Source of the DNA: JAIRTY01 sp050257395
GTDB taxonomy: Bacteria > Actinomycetota > Actinomycetes > Streptosporangiales > Streptosporangiaceae
Direction: 5' to 3'
Assembly: GCA_050257395.1 (NCBI GenBank)
Contig: JBLMWU010000276.1
Span: 10,197 to 74,196 of the forward strand
Length of the DNA: 64,000 nt
Shown here: positions 51,947 through 61,747 of the stretch, one piece after another
Numbering within the stretch: position 1 is the first letter of the stretch
How the letters are laid out: each line of letters opens with the position of its first letter
The notes under the pieces: generated by a model
What the model saw: only the letters and a program-made list of their open reading frames with translations
The model's database searches: none
Told to the model about the DNA's origin: nothing
Position numbers and translations under genes: made by a program

Positions 51947-54793
51947 TTGGCGGGTGACGGCCTGTGGGAGCGCGAGAGCGAGGTCAGCGCGCTGGGGGAT
52001 GCCGTCGACGCCGCGGCGAGCGGGGCCGGCCAGCTCGTGCTGGTCGAAGGCCCCGCGGGTATCGGCAAGTCCCGTCTGCTCGCGGTCGCCCGTTCACTCG
52101 CGACCGGGCGGGACGTGCCCGTGCTGGCGGCCCGTGGCATGGAGCTGGAGCGGGAGGTGCCGTTCGGGCTGGCGCGGCAGCTGTTCGTGCCGTCGCTGCT
52201 GCGTGCCTCCGCCACGGAGCGGGCCAGCCTGCTGGCCGGGCCGGCCAGACTGGCCGAACCCCTGCTTGACGGCATGCCCGCCGACGCGCAGGTGGGCGAG
52301 GGCCAGGCGGGAGCGCTGATCGAAGGCCTGCATTGGCTTGCGGCCAACCTCGCCCAGGGGCGCGGGGGCGGTTCGCTGCCCGCCTGCCTCGCCATCGTCG
52401 TTGATGACGCGCAGTGGGCCGACCGGCCGTCTCTGCGCCTTCTCGCCCAGCTGGCCGGGCATGCCGGTGAGGCCGGCTTTTGCGTCGTTGCCGCCGTGCG
52501 CACCGGCGAACCGGAGGAGCCGCGCGACCTGCTCGGCCGCCTGCGCGCCCAGCCGGGCTGCGTGCGGCTGCATCCGGCCGTGCTCACCGAGGCGGCGGTC
52601 AGCGGCCTGATCCGCGCTCACCACTTTCCCGGCGCTGCCGGCGAGTTCTGCCAGGCATGCGCGCATGCCAGCGGCGGCAATCCGTTCCTGCTCGAAGAGC
52701 TGCTGGCGGTGCTGCGCGCCGGCGCGGTCGCGCCTACCGCCGGCGCCGCCCGCCGGGTCAGCCAGCTGCTGCCCGAGTCGGTCATGGACGCCGTCGTGGT
52801 TAACCTGGCCCGGCTGCCCGACACGGCGGCGCGCCTGGCCAGCGCGGTCGCAGTCCTCGGGCAGGCACCGGTCACGCTCGCGGCCGAACTGGCCGGCCTC
52901 GACGTTGCCGAGGCCGAGCGGGTGGCCGATCTGCTGGCTGCCGCCCAGCTGCTCATCCCCGGGGAGCCACTGACCTTCGTGCACCCGCTGATCGGGTCGG
53001 CGGTACTCGCTGATCTGGGGCCTTTCAGGCGGGCACGCACGCACCGCCGGGCGGCTGCACTGCTCCACCGCGACGGCGCCGATGCCGCCAGCGTGGCCAG
53101 CCACCTGATCGAGACCCGGCGCGAAGGCGAGGCGTGGGCCGCGGCGGCGCTTCGCGCGGCTGGCCGCGACGCCCTCGTGCACGGTGAGCCCCGGGTCGCG
53201 GTGCGGCTGCTGCGGCGGGCGCTGGCGGAACCACCGCCGCCGGACGACCGTGACGCGGTCCTGATCGACCTGGCTCACGCAGAGGCGGCCGACAACTCGC
53301 CGGACGCTGTCAGCAGGCTCGTCCAGGTGCTCGAGCACGTTCGCGATCCGCGCATCCGCGCCAGCGCCTACAACCAGCTGGCCCGGCTGCTGTTCTTCAA
53401 AGGTGAGATCGCCGAGTCCGCCGCCGCTGCCGAGCGGGGCCTCGCCGAGATCGACCCGGCTGACGAGCTGGCCGCCCATCTGCTTTCCGCGCAGCTCACA
53501 GCGGCGACATTCGTCCCGGCACTGCGGGCAGGGCTCACCGACCGACTCCAGGCGTACCTGCCGGATGCGCGCAGTGGCCTGCCGCCCCGTGATCCGATGA
53601 TCTGCGCGCATGTGAGCGCGCGGATGGCGATCGCCGGAGATCCGGCCGCGCTGGTACTGCCCGTGGTGGAAGGTGCTTTCGCCCGCCATCCGCTGGTGGA
53701 CGACCGGGCACACGGGATCGTGCTCGGGTTCCCGGCCGTTGCCCTGGTGATCATCGACGAACTCGGGCGCGCAGCCGACGTGCTCGAGCACGCCCTGCGG
53801 ACCGACCGCGCCCGCACCTCGCTGATCACCCAGACCGTCGCGTACCACTGGTCATCAGTCGTCGCACACCGGCGCGGCGATCTCGTCCAGGCGCACGCCT
53901 ATGCCCAGCATGCGCTGGCCGCGTGCCGCACCGGCGACTGGAACCTGTACGGCCCCTGGATCGCGGCCAACCTCGCGCAGATCCACCTCGAATGGGGAGA
54001 CACCGACGCTGCCCGCACCGTCCTCAACGCCGATAGCGATGACGCGGTCGACCCCATCGGAAGGAGCCTCCGGCTCGAGGCACGCGGCCGTCTCGCATCC
54101 GCGCTCGGCCAGCACGGGCAGGCACTCGCGTACTTCACCACGGCCGGCCGCACGCTCGACGCGCTGGGCCTCGTCAGCCCGGGCTTGCTGCCCTGGCGCT
54201 CCTGCGCGGCGCAGGCGGCGGTCCAGGCCGGGCACGGCGAGCAGGCGGCGGGGCTGATCGCTGACGAACTCGCTGCCGCCCGCTGCGCGGGCAACTCCCG
54301 GGCGGCCGGGATCGCGCTGCGCGCGGGTGGCCTGGTCGCCGGGGGCGACGAGGCGATCGCGTTGCTGTCGGATTCAGTACAGGCGCTGGAAGCCACATCC
54401 GGGCGGCTCGAGCTCGCCCGCTCCCTGGCCGAGCTCGGCTCCGCTCAGCGGCGCCGCGGGCAGCGCTCTGCTGCCAGGCCGGTACTGCGCCGCGCTCTCG
54501 ACATCGCCGCCAGCTGCGGCGCGCAGGTCCTGGCCGCACGCGCCCGGACCGAGCTCCAGGCCACCGGCAGCCGCCCCCGGCGCGCTCTGCTCAGCGGGAT
54601 CGAATCGCTCACCCCAGCCGAGCGGCGGGTAGCCGAACTCGCAGGCCACGGCCGCACGAATACCGAGATCGCGCACGCCCTGTTCGTCACCACGAAAACC
54701 GTGGAATGGCACCTGGCGAACGCGTTCCGCAAGCTGGGCATAACCAGCCGCCGCGATCTCGGCGTCGCCCTGCCTGGCGACGGGCGCGGATAA
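51947..54793 (+). CDS. LAL-type LuxR regulator (second)
   Basis: 948 residues, TTG start at 51947 supported by GGGAAGGGG upstream. N-terminal ATPase: Walker A VEGPAGIGKSRLLAVA (about 30-42) and Walker B LAIVVDDAQWADRPS (about 150). A long TPR-like middle follows. The C-terminal LuxR helix-turn-helix (about 885-940) has TPAERRVAELAGHGRTNTEI and TTKTVEWHLANAFRKLGI. It shares its layout with the regulator at 23610 but differs in sequence, so they are not a recent duplication. It probably binds the gap it shares with the divergent methyltransferase. The effector is unknown. Confidence 0.9.
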   Translation: MAGDGLWERESEVSALGDAVDAAASGAGQLVLVEGPAGIGKSRLLAVARSLATGRDVPVLAARGMELEREVPFGLARQLFVPSLLRASATERASLLAGPARLAEPLLDGMPADAQVGEGQAGALIEGLHWLAANLAQGRGGGSLPACLAIVVDDAQWADRPSLRLLAQLAGHAGEAGFCVVAAVRTGEPEEPRDLLGRLRAQPGCVRLHPAVLTEAAVSGLIRAHHFPGAAGEFCQACAHASGGNPFLLEELLAVLRAGAVAPTAGAARRVSQLLPESVMDAVVVNLARLPDTAARLASAVAVLGQAPVTLAAELAGLDVAEAERVADLLAAAQLLIPGEPLTFVHPLIGSAVLADLGPFRRARTHRRAAALLHRDGADAASVASHLIETRREGEAWAAAALRAAGRDALVHGEPRVAVRLLRRALAEPPPPDDRDAVLIDLAHAEAADNSPDAVSRLVQVLEHVRDPRIRASAYNQLARLLFFKGEIAESAAAAERGLAEIDPADELAAHLLSAQLTAATFVPALRAGLTDRLQAYLPDARSGLPPRDPMICAHVSARMAIAGDPAALVLPVVEGAFARHPLVDDRAHGIVLGFPAVALVIIDELGRAADVLEHALRTDRARTSLITQTVAYHWSSVVAHRRGDLVQAHAYAQHALAACRTGDWNLYGPWIAANLAQIHLEWGDTDAARTVLNADSDDAVDPIGRSLRLEARGRLASALGQHGQALAYFTTAGRTLDALGLVSPGLLPWRSCAAQAAVQAGHGEQAAGLIADELAAARCAGNSRAAGIALRAGGLVAGGDEAIALLSDSVQALEATSGRLELARSLAELGSAQRRRGQRSAARPVLRRALDIAASCGAQVLAARARTELQATGSRPRRALLSGIESLTPAERRVAELAGHGRTNTEIAHALFVTTKTVEWHLANAFRKLGITSRRDLGVALPGDGRG

Positions 54794-55373
54794 ATTGTGG
54801 TCGCACCCGGCATATCCGCAGATCACGGCCCGGTAGAACGATCTGCTAAGTTCTGGGGCTCGTGGTTCGGCTCCGGGCTAACCAGGAAGCCAGGTGGCAT
54901 GACCAGGGGCCCGTCCCGGACGAGCGCGAGCGTCAGCAACCCGGCCGACCTGACCACATCGCCGACGCCCTCAGCGTCAAAATCCGCCTCTACCCACCTG
55001 ACCAGCCCGCTTTGCTGGCCGGGTGCAGCGCTTCCTGGCGGACTGCTTCACCCTGCCTGCGGCAGTTGAGGATGTTCAGCCCAGTGCAGCCGGGAATTAT
55101 GCGCTCTCGCACGCGTTAACATGGGCGGTACCTGAGAACGGAGCCGGTCGTACGGTGGCGACTTCCCCCTGCCGTGGTCACCAGCCCACCCGGCGGCGGC
55201 TCAGGGTCGTGTGAAGGACCTGCCGGGGCCGCCTGCGTTGATCGTCGAAGATCCGCAAGCCGACCCGGCACTGACAGGACCAGGTCCCCTGGTCGGGACG
55301 TTCCTCGCCCCGGCTGCGGGACTCTGCGGCTTTGCCGTGGCCACTGTGCCCCGGCATTCCAGAGGAGAAGTCT
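54794..55373. other. 580-bp region without a supported gene
   Basis: One frame reads DALSVKIRLYPPDQPALLAG until about 55020. A 1-base shift then continues VQRFLADCFTLPAAVEDVQP and GNYALSHALTWAVPE to about 55140. Codon bias is moderate, so this may be a decayed gene of about 110 residues; I do not recognise it. The rest holds no clear element. The ribosome site of the helicase (AGGAGAAG) closes the region. Confidence 0.3.
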
Positions 55374-57503
55374 GTGGCTCGACCAGGCCAGCGCCAGACG
55401 GGCGCTCGCCGTAGCGCCCCGCGAAAGCAGCGAGGCGTCCACCACCCCGGCGATGTCGTCCCGGTGCTCGCCCGAACCGTCCGTGAGGTCGAGGCGGCTG
55501 CCCGGCGCGGCCGCGTGACGCCTGCCGTGCGCACGAAGTTCCAGGCCGTCGCCCTGCTGCTGCGGGACGAGCGTGCGCGCGTCCGGGCGGCGGCCGGACG
55601 CGACAGTCATCGGGCTGAGCAGCTCAAGCGCCTGGACGGCGTCGCGGCCATCCTCGCGGCGACCGCCGTCCAGGACGCTGGGCTGCTGGCACTGCTCGCT
55701 GAGGACTCCGGAGTCTCCGACGCGGCCCGGTCGCTCAAGCGGGAGATGCTGCGGGACCTCGGCATCGAGCCGGGGCCCGAGGAGATCGCGCCTGCGGAGA
55801 CCGCTACGGCTTCCGCCGGCTCGCAGCGGCAGGTCGTGCCGCAGTCGGTGGTCTCCCGGCAACTGGCGAACCCCTTTCTCGCCCCCGACTTCTCCGCCGC
55901 TGCGCAGCGCACTTCCCGTCCGCGCCGCCTGGCCGGCTGGGAGCTGCTCGGCCCGCTGCTGAGTTCCTTCGAGCGTGGCGGCAGCGGAGCCCCGGCGTGC
56001 ACGGCGCTCCCGGCGCCGACGGCAGAGTTCACCCCGGCAGGCCTGGAACTGATGCCGCACCAGGGGGAGCTAGTCGCCGCGGCCGCTGCCGGTCACCGGA
56101 CGTTCCTGCTCGCCGATGAGCCGGGGCTGGGCAAGACGGCCCAGGCGCTGCTCGCCGCGGAGGCGGCGAAGGCCTTCCCGTTGCTCGCCGTCGTGCCGAA
56201 CGTCGTCAAGACCAACTGGGCCCATGAGGCGGCCCGCTGGGTTCCCCACCGCCAGGCCACCGTGGTGCAGGGCGACGGCGAGGCTGTCGACGGCTTCGCC
56301 GACATCGTCGTGCTCAACTACGAGATTCTCGACCGCCACCTGGGCTGGCTGGGTGACTTCGGCTTCCGCGGCATGGTCGTGGACGAGGCTCACTTCATTA
56401 AGAACAAGGCCTCGCAGCGCTCGCAGAACGTCCTCGCGCTGTCCGGCCGCATCCGCTCGCGTACGGACCGGCCCCTGCTGATGGCGCTGACCGGCACCCC
56501 GCTGATCAACGACATCGAGGACTTCCGGGCGATCTGGCAGTTCCTCGGCTGGATCGACGACAGCAAGCCCATCGGCGAGCTGATGGGCACGCTTGAGGAC
56601 ACCGGCCTGACGCCGGCCGACCCGGGCTTCTACACCGCGGCGCGCCAGTGCGTGATCGACCTGGGCGTGGTGCGCCGGCGCAAGCTCGACGTGGCCGCCG
56701 ACATCCCCGCCCGCCGTATCGCCGACCTCCCCGTTGAGCTGGACGAACGGGCCGGCCGGTCGATCCGGGCGGCAGAACGGGACCTCGCTGACCGGATGGT
56801 GGCGCGCTACAGGACCGCCCTCGCCAACCGGTCCTCCGACGCCGGTGCCGGGGGTATCGACCATGACCTCGTCCGCTGGGCGGCCCGGGCGGAGCTGAAG
56901 GAGGCGGCGAGCGCGCCGTCCGGCGAGAACGTGTTCACCATGATGCGGCGCATCGGCCAGGCCAAGGCCGAACTGGCCGCGGACTACACGGCTCAGCTGG
57001 CCCGCAGCGCCGGCAAGGTCGTCTTCTTCGCCAAGCACGTCGACGTGATGGACGCTGCCGAAGAGGTCTTCGCCCGGCAGGGGGTGCGTTTCTCATCGAT
57101 CCGTGGCGGCCAGACGCCCGCAGCACGGCAGGTGAACGTCGAAGCCTTCGTGAACGACCCGGACGTCGCGGTCGCGGTTTGCTCGCTGACCGCCGCTGGC
57201 GTCGGCCTGAATCTGCAGGTCGCCTCGAACATCGTGCTGGCTGAGATGTCCTGGACCGACGCGGAGCAGACTCAGGCCATCGACCGCAGCCACCGCATCG
57301 GCCAGGCCGAACCGGTGACCGCGTGGCGCATCATCGCCGCGCAGACCATCGACGCCCGGATCGCCGGGCTGATCGACGGGAAGGCGGGGCTTGCCGCCCG
57401 GGCGCTGGACGGGTCGGACCAGGAGGTCTCCTCCTCGGCCGACGTGCAGCTCGAGGCCCTGGTCGCGTTGCTGGCCGATGCGCTGCGGCAGCGCGACTAC
57501 TGA
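55374..57503 (+). CDS. SNF2-family DEAD/DEAH-box helicase
   Basis: 709 residues from GTG 55374 with AGGAG 6 bases upstream; an upstream extension lacks a ribosome site. An N-terminal helical region of about 230 residues precedes the SNF2 ATPase: motif I is DEPGLGKTAQ (about 248-257), motif II is VVDEAHFIK (about 333-341), and motif III is MALTGTPLIN. The C-terminal RecA lobe has GGQTPAARQVNVEAF, AGVGLNLQVASNIVLAE and motif VI QAIDRSHRIGQ. It is a dsDNA translocase that remodels protein-DNA complexes, closest by eye to SMARCAL1-like forms. No nuclease, methylase or SWIM partner is adjacent, so a defence role is possible but unsupported. Confidence 0.88.
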   Translation: MARPGQRQTGARRSAPRKQRGVHHPGDVVPVLARTVREVEAAARRGRVTPAVRTKFQAVALLLRDERARVRAAAGRDSHRAEQLKRLDGVAAILAATAVQDAGLLALLAEDSGVSDAARSLKREMLRDLGIEPGPEEIAPAETATASAGSQRQVVPQSVVSRQLANPFLAPDFSAAAQRTSRPRRLAGWELLGPLLSSFERGGSGAPACTALPAPTAEFTPAGLELMPHQGELVAAAAAGHRTFLLADEPGLGKTAQALLAAEAAKAFPLLAVVPNVVKTNWAHEAARWVPHRQATVVQGDGEAVDGFADIVVLNYEILDRHLGWLGDFGFRGMVVDEAHFIKNKASQRSQNVLALSGRIRSRTDRPLLMALTGTPLINDIEDFRAIWQFLGWIDDSKPIGELMGTLEDTGLTPADPGFYTAARQCVIDLGVVRRRKLDVAADIPARRIADLPVELDERAGRSIRAAERDLADRMVARYRTALANRSSDAGAGGIDHDLVRWAARAELKEAASAPSGENVFTMMRRIGQAKAELAADYTAQLARSAGKVVFFAKHVDVMDAAEEVFARQGVRFSSIRGGQTPAARQVNVEAFVNDPDVAVAVCSLTAAGVGLNLQVASNIVLAEMSWTDAEQTQAIDRSHRIGQAEPVTAWRIIAAQTIDARIAGLIDGKAGLAARALDGSDQEVSSSADVQLEALVALLADALRQRDY

Positions 57504-57510
57504 GCTCGGG

Positions 57511-58356
57511 TCAGGGCTTCCGCGCGATGCCGCTGTGGCCGATGGTCATCCCCGGAGACAGGTGGGGAAGTTCACCACCGCGCGTCTGGAGCCATTCGAG
57601 GCCACTGACCAGCCCAGGGCCGACCGGTTCCAGGCCGTTGAAGAAGCGGCTGAACTCTTCGAACGTGCGTATGCTGAGCTGCGCCGAAGACGCGTTGTTA
57701 TACCGCCGGGTTAGCTCCGCATTGACCTTGCTGTTGAGGTCGCTGGCGCCGTGCACCATGACCAGGAAACTGCCCGGCGGCAGGGCGGCCATGAGCCGGG
57801 CGACGATTCCGTAAGGGTCATCGGAGTCAGGGATGAAATGCAGAACCTGGATGAGCATCAGCGCGACCGGCTTGCCGAAGTCGAGCGTCCGCGCCGCTTC
57901 TGCCACGATGACATCGGGGTCGCGCAAATCGGCGTCCACGGAAGCGCACGCGCCTTCCGGCGTCGAGTGCAGCAGTGCCTCGGCGTGCCGGATCACCACC
58001 GGGTCATTGTCCACGTACACAATCCGGGACTCGGGGGCCGCCTGCTGCGCCACCTCGTGCGTGTTCTCGGCCGTGGGCAGCCCGGAACCTATATCGAGGA
58101 ACTGCCTGACGCCGTAGACCGTCACCAGTTCTTCCACCGCGCAGCGAATGAACTGCCTGGTCAGCCGGGCCACAACCGGCAGCGCAGGCCCCACTTCCAG
58201 CATCTGCTCGGCCAGTGCCCGGTCCACGGCGAAATTGTCTTTGCCGCCTACGAAGTAGTCCCATACCCGTGCCGGGCTCGGCACTGTCGGGTCAAACCTG
58301 CCAAGCGTGCTCTCAGGATTGGCCGCTCCCTGCCTGTTCGTCCATTGTGTATTCAA
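57511..58356 (-). CDS. SAM-dependent methyltransferase of the DUF574 (PF04672) family
   Basis: 281 residues with the family marks: TVPSPARVWDYFVGGKDNFA at about 24-43, FLDIGSGLPTAENTHEVA as motif I, then VYVDNDPVVIRHAEAL and DADLRDPDVI. The DYxxGGKDN opening is diagnostic. Members are almost exclusive to actinobacteria, often in many copies per genome; substrates are unknown. The gene is convergent with the helicase, 7 bases from its stop. It has no obvious operon partner. Confidence 0.92.
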   Translation of the reverse strand: MNTQWTNRQGAANPESTLGRFDPTVPSPARVWDYFVGGKDNFAVDRALAEQMLEVGPALPVVARLTRQFIRCAVEELVTVYGVRQFLDIGSGLPTAENTHEVAQQAAPESRIVYVDNDPVVIRHAEALLHSTPEGACASVDADLRDPDVIVAEAARTLDFGKPVALMLIQVLHFIPDSDDPYGIVARLMAALPPGSFLVMVHGASDLNSKVNAELTRRYNNASSAQLSIRTFEEFSRFFNGLEPVGPGLVSGLEWLQTRGGELPHLSPGMTIGHSGIARKP

Positions 58357-58606
58357 CGAACGTCCTTTCCAGGAATCGCGTAGGAAGCCGACCCGGAGCT
58401 GGCGCTAATGCACAGTTCGCGCGATGAATCAAGAGATTTCGCCCATACTACCGCCGGTCGTCCCCTTCCGGGACCCAGACCAGCAGGTAAGCAGCAGCGG
58501 CCCGGACCGGCCGATCGGGGTCACCCAGCATCCCCCGCAGCCGGGGAACCTCGGCGCGGACCGCGGCATGCCCGGCCACGGCGGCAGCCGGGCGTGCCGG
58601 CGCGGT

Positions 58607-60142
58607 TCAGGCGGGTGAATGGGCTGGGGTGAGCTGCATGGCCAGCCGGGCAGCGGCCGCGCCCGAGGCGACCGCTGGGTTCTGTCCGCCGGTGTTGGTC
58701 CAGGCGCCGGCGAGGAAGAGGTTGCGGATGGGTGTTTCCTGCGGCAGCCAGCCGGGCCCGGAGTTCTCAAGGGAATTTTCGTATCCCTCGATGGCGCCGC
58801 GGGGATTGCGGGTGTACCGGTAGTTCGTCAGCGGGGTAGAGGCTTCCCGGAACTCGATCGCCTCGGCCAGCCCGGGCACCGCGGCGGCCGCGCGCGCGAT
58901 CAGGCTATCTGCCATTTCCTTCTTAATCTGCAGGTAGCGGGGGTTCTGATGGTAACCGGCCAGGTCACCGCCGGTCCCCCAGGTGTCCTGGTAATCCCAG
59001 CTGGCCACAGTGGCCAGGACGACCGCCGCGTGTCCTGGAGGCGCGCAGCCGGGGTCTACCTGGGTGTAGTCGGTGATACCGACGGCGGCTTTACCCCAGT
59101 CCCCGCGGCGGGCGGCTGCCTGGGATTCCTCAGTGGTGACGGAGCCGCGCCAGAACAGCTCATGGGCCAGCCCCTGCTCGGCGAACACGTCGCGGTTCAG
59201 CCCGAGGTAGACGTTGAAGATGGTGTAGGACGGCACGGGGCCGGCGACCCGGGCGGCGTAGCCGGCGGGCAGGTGGTCACGGCCGACCATCTCCAGCATG
59301 GTCGCGGGGGCGCTGGCGTTGGAGATGAAGACCTCTGCCTCCAGCCGCTGCCCGTCGCTGGTTGTCACGGCCGTCGCCCGTTCGTGGTTGAGCTGGATGC
59401 CGGTCGCCAGGAGCCCGTAGCGGATCTCGCCGCCGCGCTCGCGGAGTACCTGCGCGAGCGCGTTGCTGAGCGCTCCTGAGCCACCTTCGGGGTACCAGCC
59501 ACCATGCTCGTGGTAGCCGGCGGTGCCAATCGCCCCGGCCAGCGCGGCGCACCGCGAGGGCGGCAGCCCGAAGTAGCCCCACAGGGCGGCCAGCACGGAA
59601 CGCGCGCGGGTATCGGCCACGTGGCGGGACATCATCTGCTCCCACGTTTCGCCGCTGATACGGGCCAGCGCGGGGAAGTCTGCGGGGGCCGGCATGCGGC
59701 CAGCCGCCTGGTCTTCCTCCATCCGGCGGGAGTCGCGGTAGGCCGCAAACGCCTCATCCAGGTAGGCACGGATGCCTGCTGCTTCGGCCGGGAAGTGGCC
59801 GATCAGCTCCGATTCGTAGCGGTACCGGTCGGCATGCGCGGTCACCTGCCGGCCCGGCAGCCGCAATTGGTACAGCGGGTCCAGCCGGTGCAGGCGCAGC
59901 CGGTCCCAGATACCCAGCTCACGGTACAGATGATCCACGCCGCCGCCCGGCGCCAGGCCGTTCAGCGCGTGCAGGCTGACGTCAAAGCGGTAAGGCCCGC
60001 GCTGGAAGCACTGCGCATAACCGCCGGGCACGCTGTGCTGCTCCAGCACCACCACCTTGCGCCCCGCGCCGGCCAGTGTCACGGCCGCGGCCAGCCCGCC
60101 AAGGCCTCCCCCGACCACCACAGCATCGACCCGTTCAGCCAT
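58607..60142 (-). CDS. FAD-dependent oxidoreductase (CrtI / phytoene-desaturase-like)
   Basis: 511 residues from ATG 60142 (GAGGGGGAG upstream). The N-terminal FAD-binding motif is VVVGGGLGGLAAAVTLAGAG, with GGYAQCFQRGPYRFDVSLH and a C-terminal LFLAGAWTNTGGQNPAVASG, both typical of the CrtI/retinol-saturase/amine-oxidase superfamily. These enzymes desaturate or isomerise long conjugated chains, although many actinobacterial members act on other lipids. No other carotenoid gene lies here. It is divergent from the NTF2-fold protein at 60449 across a 306-base gap. The substrate is unknown. Confidence 0.86.
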   Translation of the reverse strand: MAERVDAVVVGGGLGGLAAAVTLAGAGRKVVVLEQHSVPGGYAQCFQRGPYRFDVSLHALNGLAPGGGVDHLYRELGIWDRLRLHRLDPLYQLRLPGRQVTAHADRYRYESELIGHFPAEAAGIRAYLDEAFAAYRDSRRMEEDQAAGRMPAPADFPALARISGETWEQMMSRHVADTRARSVLAALWGYFGLPPSRCAALAGAIGTAGYHEHGGWYPEGGSGALSNALAQVLRERGGEIRYGLLATGIQLNHERATAVTTSDGQRLEAEVFISNASAPATMLEMVGRDHLPAGYAARVAGPVPSYTIFNVYLGLNRDVFAEQGLAHELFWRGSVTTEESQAAARRGDWGKAAVGITDYTQVDPGCAPPGHAAVVLATVASWDYQDTWGTGGDLAGYHQNPRYLQIKKEMADSLIARAAAAVPGLAEAIEFREASTPLTNYRYTRNPRGAIEGYENSLENSGPGWLPQETPIRNLFLAGAWTNTGGQNPAVASGAAAARLAMQLTPAHSPA

Positions 60143-60448
60143 GGCTCCCCCTCGACTGATGTCCCCGTACCCACACCAGCAAGGCAGCGCAGCCGGCCGA
60201 ATTGCCAGGGCCAAAAGTCCCGCGACGTGCCATCCGGACCCGCAGCCGGGTGACCGGCCCGAGCACGCCGCCACCCCAGGCCGCCAGCATGACGCTGCCT
60301 GGGCCTTTCGGCGCGTGCAGCGGGGCAGACGGCACCGGCTGCACAGCCGGCAACCGGCTAGCGTCAATCGTGGAGACGCATGCCGGGCAGGCGGCCGGGA
60401 GCCAGGCCAGCTTCCGGGACGCGGCATCGGAATTCGGGGGAGGCTGCG
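60143..60448. other. divergent promoter region, 306 bp
   Basis: No gene seen. CCGGCT (60335-60340) and AGCCGG (60345-60350) make a palindrome, and a third CCGGCT follows at 60354-60359. This is a possible operator near the NTF2-fold gene, in GC-rich sequence where chance is likely. Confidence 0.3.
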
Positions 60449-60904
60449 ATGCAAAGCATCCGGGACGTGGTCGAGGAATTCGACAGAGCACTTGAGAAAA
60501 GAGACGTGAAGGCGGCGCTGGATTTCTTTGCCGACAACGCCGAGTGGACGCTGGCGCCCGGGACATTCTCCGGCAAAGACGGCATCAGGCGCTACCTGGA
60601 GTGGGACATGCGCACGTCCCCCAGGGCGACCTACCGGCTAACCGGGATCGGCGTGCTCACCGCCGGCAATGTCGCCGTTCGCGAGGCCGAGGTCGAGCAG
60701 GTCTGGGAGGGCATCAGCTACGCCTATCCAGCGCTGACGGTGATCGAATTCAACGGCGACCGCAAGATCCAGCGCATCAGGTCCTACTACGACAAGCTGG
60801 GCCTCGAGCAGCGGGTCGCGGCGAAGCTGCCGGGCATCAGAGGATGGATCTTCCGGAAGCTGATCGGCCTCCTGGTCGCGCAGGGCCGAAAGGGGCTGTC
60901 CTGA
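60449..60904 (+). CDS. NTF2/SnoaL-like protein
   Basis: 151 residues from ATG 60449 (GGAGG 6 bases upstream). The SnoaL/ketosteroid-isomerase-type cone fold is visible: VEEFDRALEKRDVKAALDFF, then WTLAPGTFSGKDGIRRYLEW and YPALTVIEFNGDRKIQRI. The C-terminus has a helix with hydrophobic and basic residues (IFRKLIGLLVAQGRKG), unusual for the fold and possibly membrane-touching. Members bind or convert small hydrophobic compounds. It is divergent from the FAD oxidoreductase, so they may act on the same lipid-like substrate. Function is unknown. Confidence 0.8.
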   Translation: MQSIRDVVEEFDRALEKRDVKAALDFFADNAEWTLAPGTFSGKDGIRRYLEWDMRTSPRATYRLTGIGVLTAGNVAVREAEVEQVWEGISYAYPALTVIEFNGDRKIQRIRSYYDKLGLEQRVAAKLPGIRGWIFRKLIGLLVAQGRKGLS

Positions 60905-61042
60905 TCCGGACCCGTGGACGCCGCCACAGTTGCATGCTCGCCCGATGGGCGGGCATATCGCACTCCCGCCCGCCGGGAAAACCCGTTGCGAGTGGCCGGC
61001 TTCAGATGTCTGGTTGATCGGCTGCCAATCACGGGAGGAAAC

Positions 61043-61624
61043 ATGACGCGCGTGCCGCTGCCCACCCCCACGCTGCACACCGCTCGCCTCCGGCTGCGTC
61101 CCTTCGGCGACGCGGATGCGGACGACCTCTTCGCGCTGCACAGCAACGCCCACGTGCTGCGCTACTGGGACGCGCCGCCGTGGAGCGAACGCGGGCGCTC
61201 CGAGCGGTTCATCACGGCTTGCCGGCAGATGGCAGAGGAGGGCACCGGGGCGCGGCTGGCCGTGGATCGTGTCTCCGACAGGGCGTTCATCGGCTGGTGC
61301 AGCCTGAACCGGTGGAATCCGGACTACCGCAGTGCATCGCTGGGCTACTGCTTCGACCATGCAGCGTGGGGCCACGGCTACGCGACGGAGGCCGCGCGCG
61401 TTTTGCTGCGGTGGGCATTCGGCACGCTGGACCTCAATCGCGTCCAGGCTGAGACCGATACCCGCAACGTGGCATCTGCCCGCGTGCTGGAGAAGCTCGG
61501 GTTCGTTCGTGAAGGGACGTTGCGGGAAGACTGCATCGTCAACGGCGAGGTCTCTGACTCGTGGGTCTACGGGCTGATCAGACGGGAGTGGCGGCCGTCG
61601 TCGGAGCCGGTTCCCGCCCGCTGA
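61043..61624 (+). CDS. GNAT acetyltransferase (RimJ/RimL-like)
   Basis: 193 residues from ATG 61043 (GGGAGGAA upstream). It begins TPTLHTARLRLRPFGDADAD, then FIGWCSLNRWNP, the acetyl-CoA loop YCFDHAAWGHGYATEAARVL and LEKLGFVREGTLREDCIVNG, all standard in ribosomal-protein/antibiotic acetyltransferase-like GNATs of the Acetyltransf_3 type. It acetylates an amine, such as a protein N-terminus or a small molecule. Alone on the plus strand, with 138 bases before it. Confidence 0.88.
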   Translation: MTRVPLPTPTLHTARLRLRPFGDADADDLFALHSNAHVLRYWDAPPWSERGRSERFITACRQMAEEGTGARLAVDRVSDRAFIGWCSLNRWNPDYRSASLGYCFDHAAWGHGYATEAARVLLRWAFGTLDLNRVQAETDTRNVASARVLEKLGFVREGTLREDCIVNGEVSDSWVYGLIRREWRPSSEPVPAR

Positions 61625-61747
61625 AGCCCGCACTGATGCCCGACTTGGGTTACGTCCGGATACTCCGGCAACCCACATGGCGCTGACCTGGTGGTTCTCG
61701 CCGCCGACGAAGGAAACCTGCACTAACCGGGCAGCTAAGCTGAGCCC

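Noticed and set aside
55374..57503. SNF2 helicase as part of a known phage-defence island (DISARM, restriction system)
   Set aside because: No methylase of the right type, nuclease or PLD-domain gene adjoins it.
47732..58356. A secondary-metabolite cluster around the AfsR-like and LAL regulators
   Set aside because: No synthase, NRPS, PKS, terpene or RiPP core gene is present; only regulators, methyltransferases and a helicase.
58607..60454. Longer start for the CrtI-like oxidoreductase
   Set aside because: The extra 104 residues are low-complexity Cys/Arg/Pro sequence; ATG 60142 has GAGGGGGAG upstream and leads straight into the FAD motif.
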